6,129 bases of DNA from an uncultured Christensenella sp. (GTDB lineage: Bacteria; Bacillota; Clostridia; Christensenellales; UBA1242). A program made the position numbers and the translations under genes. The number at the start of each line of letters is the position of its first letter. Positions within the stretch are counted from its first letter, which is position 1. The notes beneath the pieces were generated by a model. The model saw only the letters and a program-made list of their open reading frames with translations. It was not told the origin of the DNA and made no database searches. The stretch covers positions 1 to 6,129 of the forward strand of contig CAJMEO010000029.1 in NCBI GenBank assembly GCA_905212505.1, written 5' to 3'. This document shows positions 6,109 through 6,129 of the stretch, one piece after another.

Positions 6109-6129
6109 CATATAACGGGTAAAACCCTA

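Noticed and set aside
6026..6109. Short minus-strand frame starting ATGAAAAACCACCAG, about 25 codons, running through the hairpin
   Set aside because: It starts in the terminator's A-run and its first codons are the hairpin itself; there is no clear ribosome site and the composition is what AT-rich non-coding DNA gives.
6117..6127. GGGT-AAA-ACCC small inverted repeat at the right edge
   Set aside because: Only four base pairs with a three-base loop, no T-run beside it, and cut off by the window edge.

Overview
The window is a strongly AT-rich piece of bacterial chromosome (well under 35% G+C by eye) in which every credible gene lies on the minus strand. Gene content, conserved order, Shine-Dalgarno sequences and purine-rich coding strands point to a Bacillota (Firmicutes-type) genome, probably a low-GC clostridial or related uncultured lineage. 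TGA ends two genes at sensible positions and the Trp codons I checked are TGG, so the standard bacterial code applies, not the Mollicutes code in which TGA is Trp. Nothing suggests a phage, plasmid, IS element, CRISPR array or rRNA/tRNA gene.

Layout in the direction of transcription (right to left): a bidirectional hairpin terminator (about 6079-6108) separates the cluster from whatever lies upstream. A good extended -10 promoter (5964-5992) then starts a tightly packed operon: holB (DNA polymerase III delta'), ricT (PSP1-domain partner of RNase Y), trmN6 (tRNA1(Val) A37 methyltransferase), rsmI (16S rRNA C1402 2'-O-methyltransferase), a patatin-like lipid hydrolase and a membrane-tethered ComEC-type metallo-beta-lactamase-fold protein. 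The first five genes overlap each other by 1-11 bases; the sixth follows after 24 bases. After an 89-base gap comes a pair joined by an ATGA overlap: a shikimate-kinase-like protein with a ruined ATP site, and transketolase, of which only the first 32 codons are in the window.

The holB-ricT-trmN6-rsmI core matches the Bacillus subtilis holB-yaaT-yabA-yabB-yazA-yabC neighbourhood, minus yabA and yazA. The core serves information processing (replication, mRNA decay, tRNA and rRNA modification). The two enzymes behind rsmI are accessory additions.

This is mostly an ordinary housekeeping region and I see no convincing new multi-gene system. The points most worth a second look are the degenerate shikimate-kinase homologue coupled to transketolase, a possible leaderless GTG start for holB placed exactly at the predicted transcription start, and the stand-alone membrane-bound ComEC-like hydrolase.
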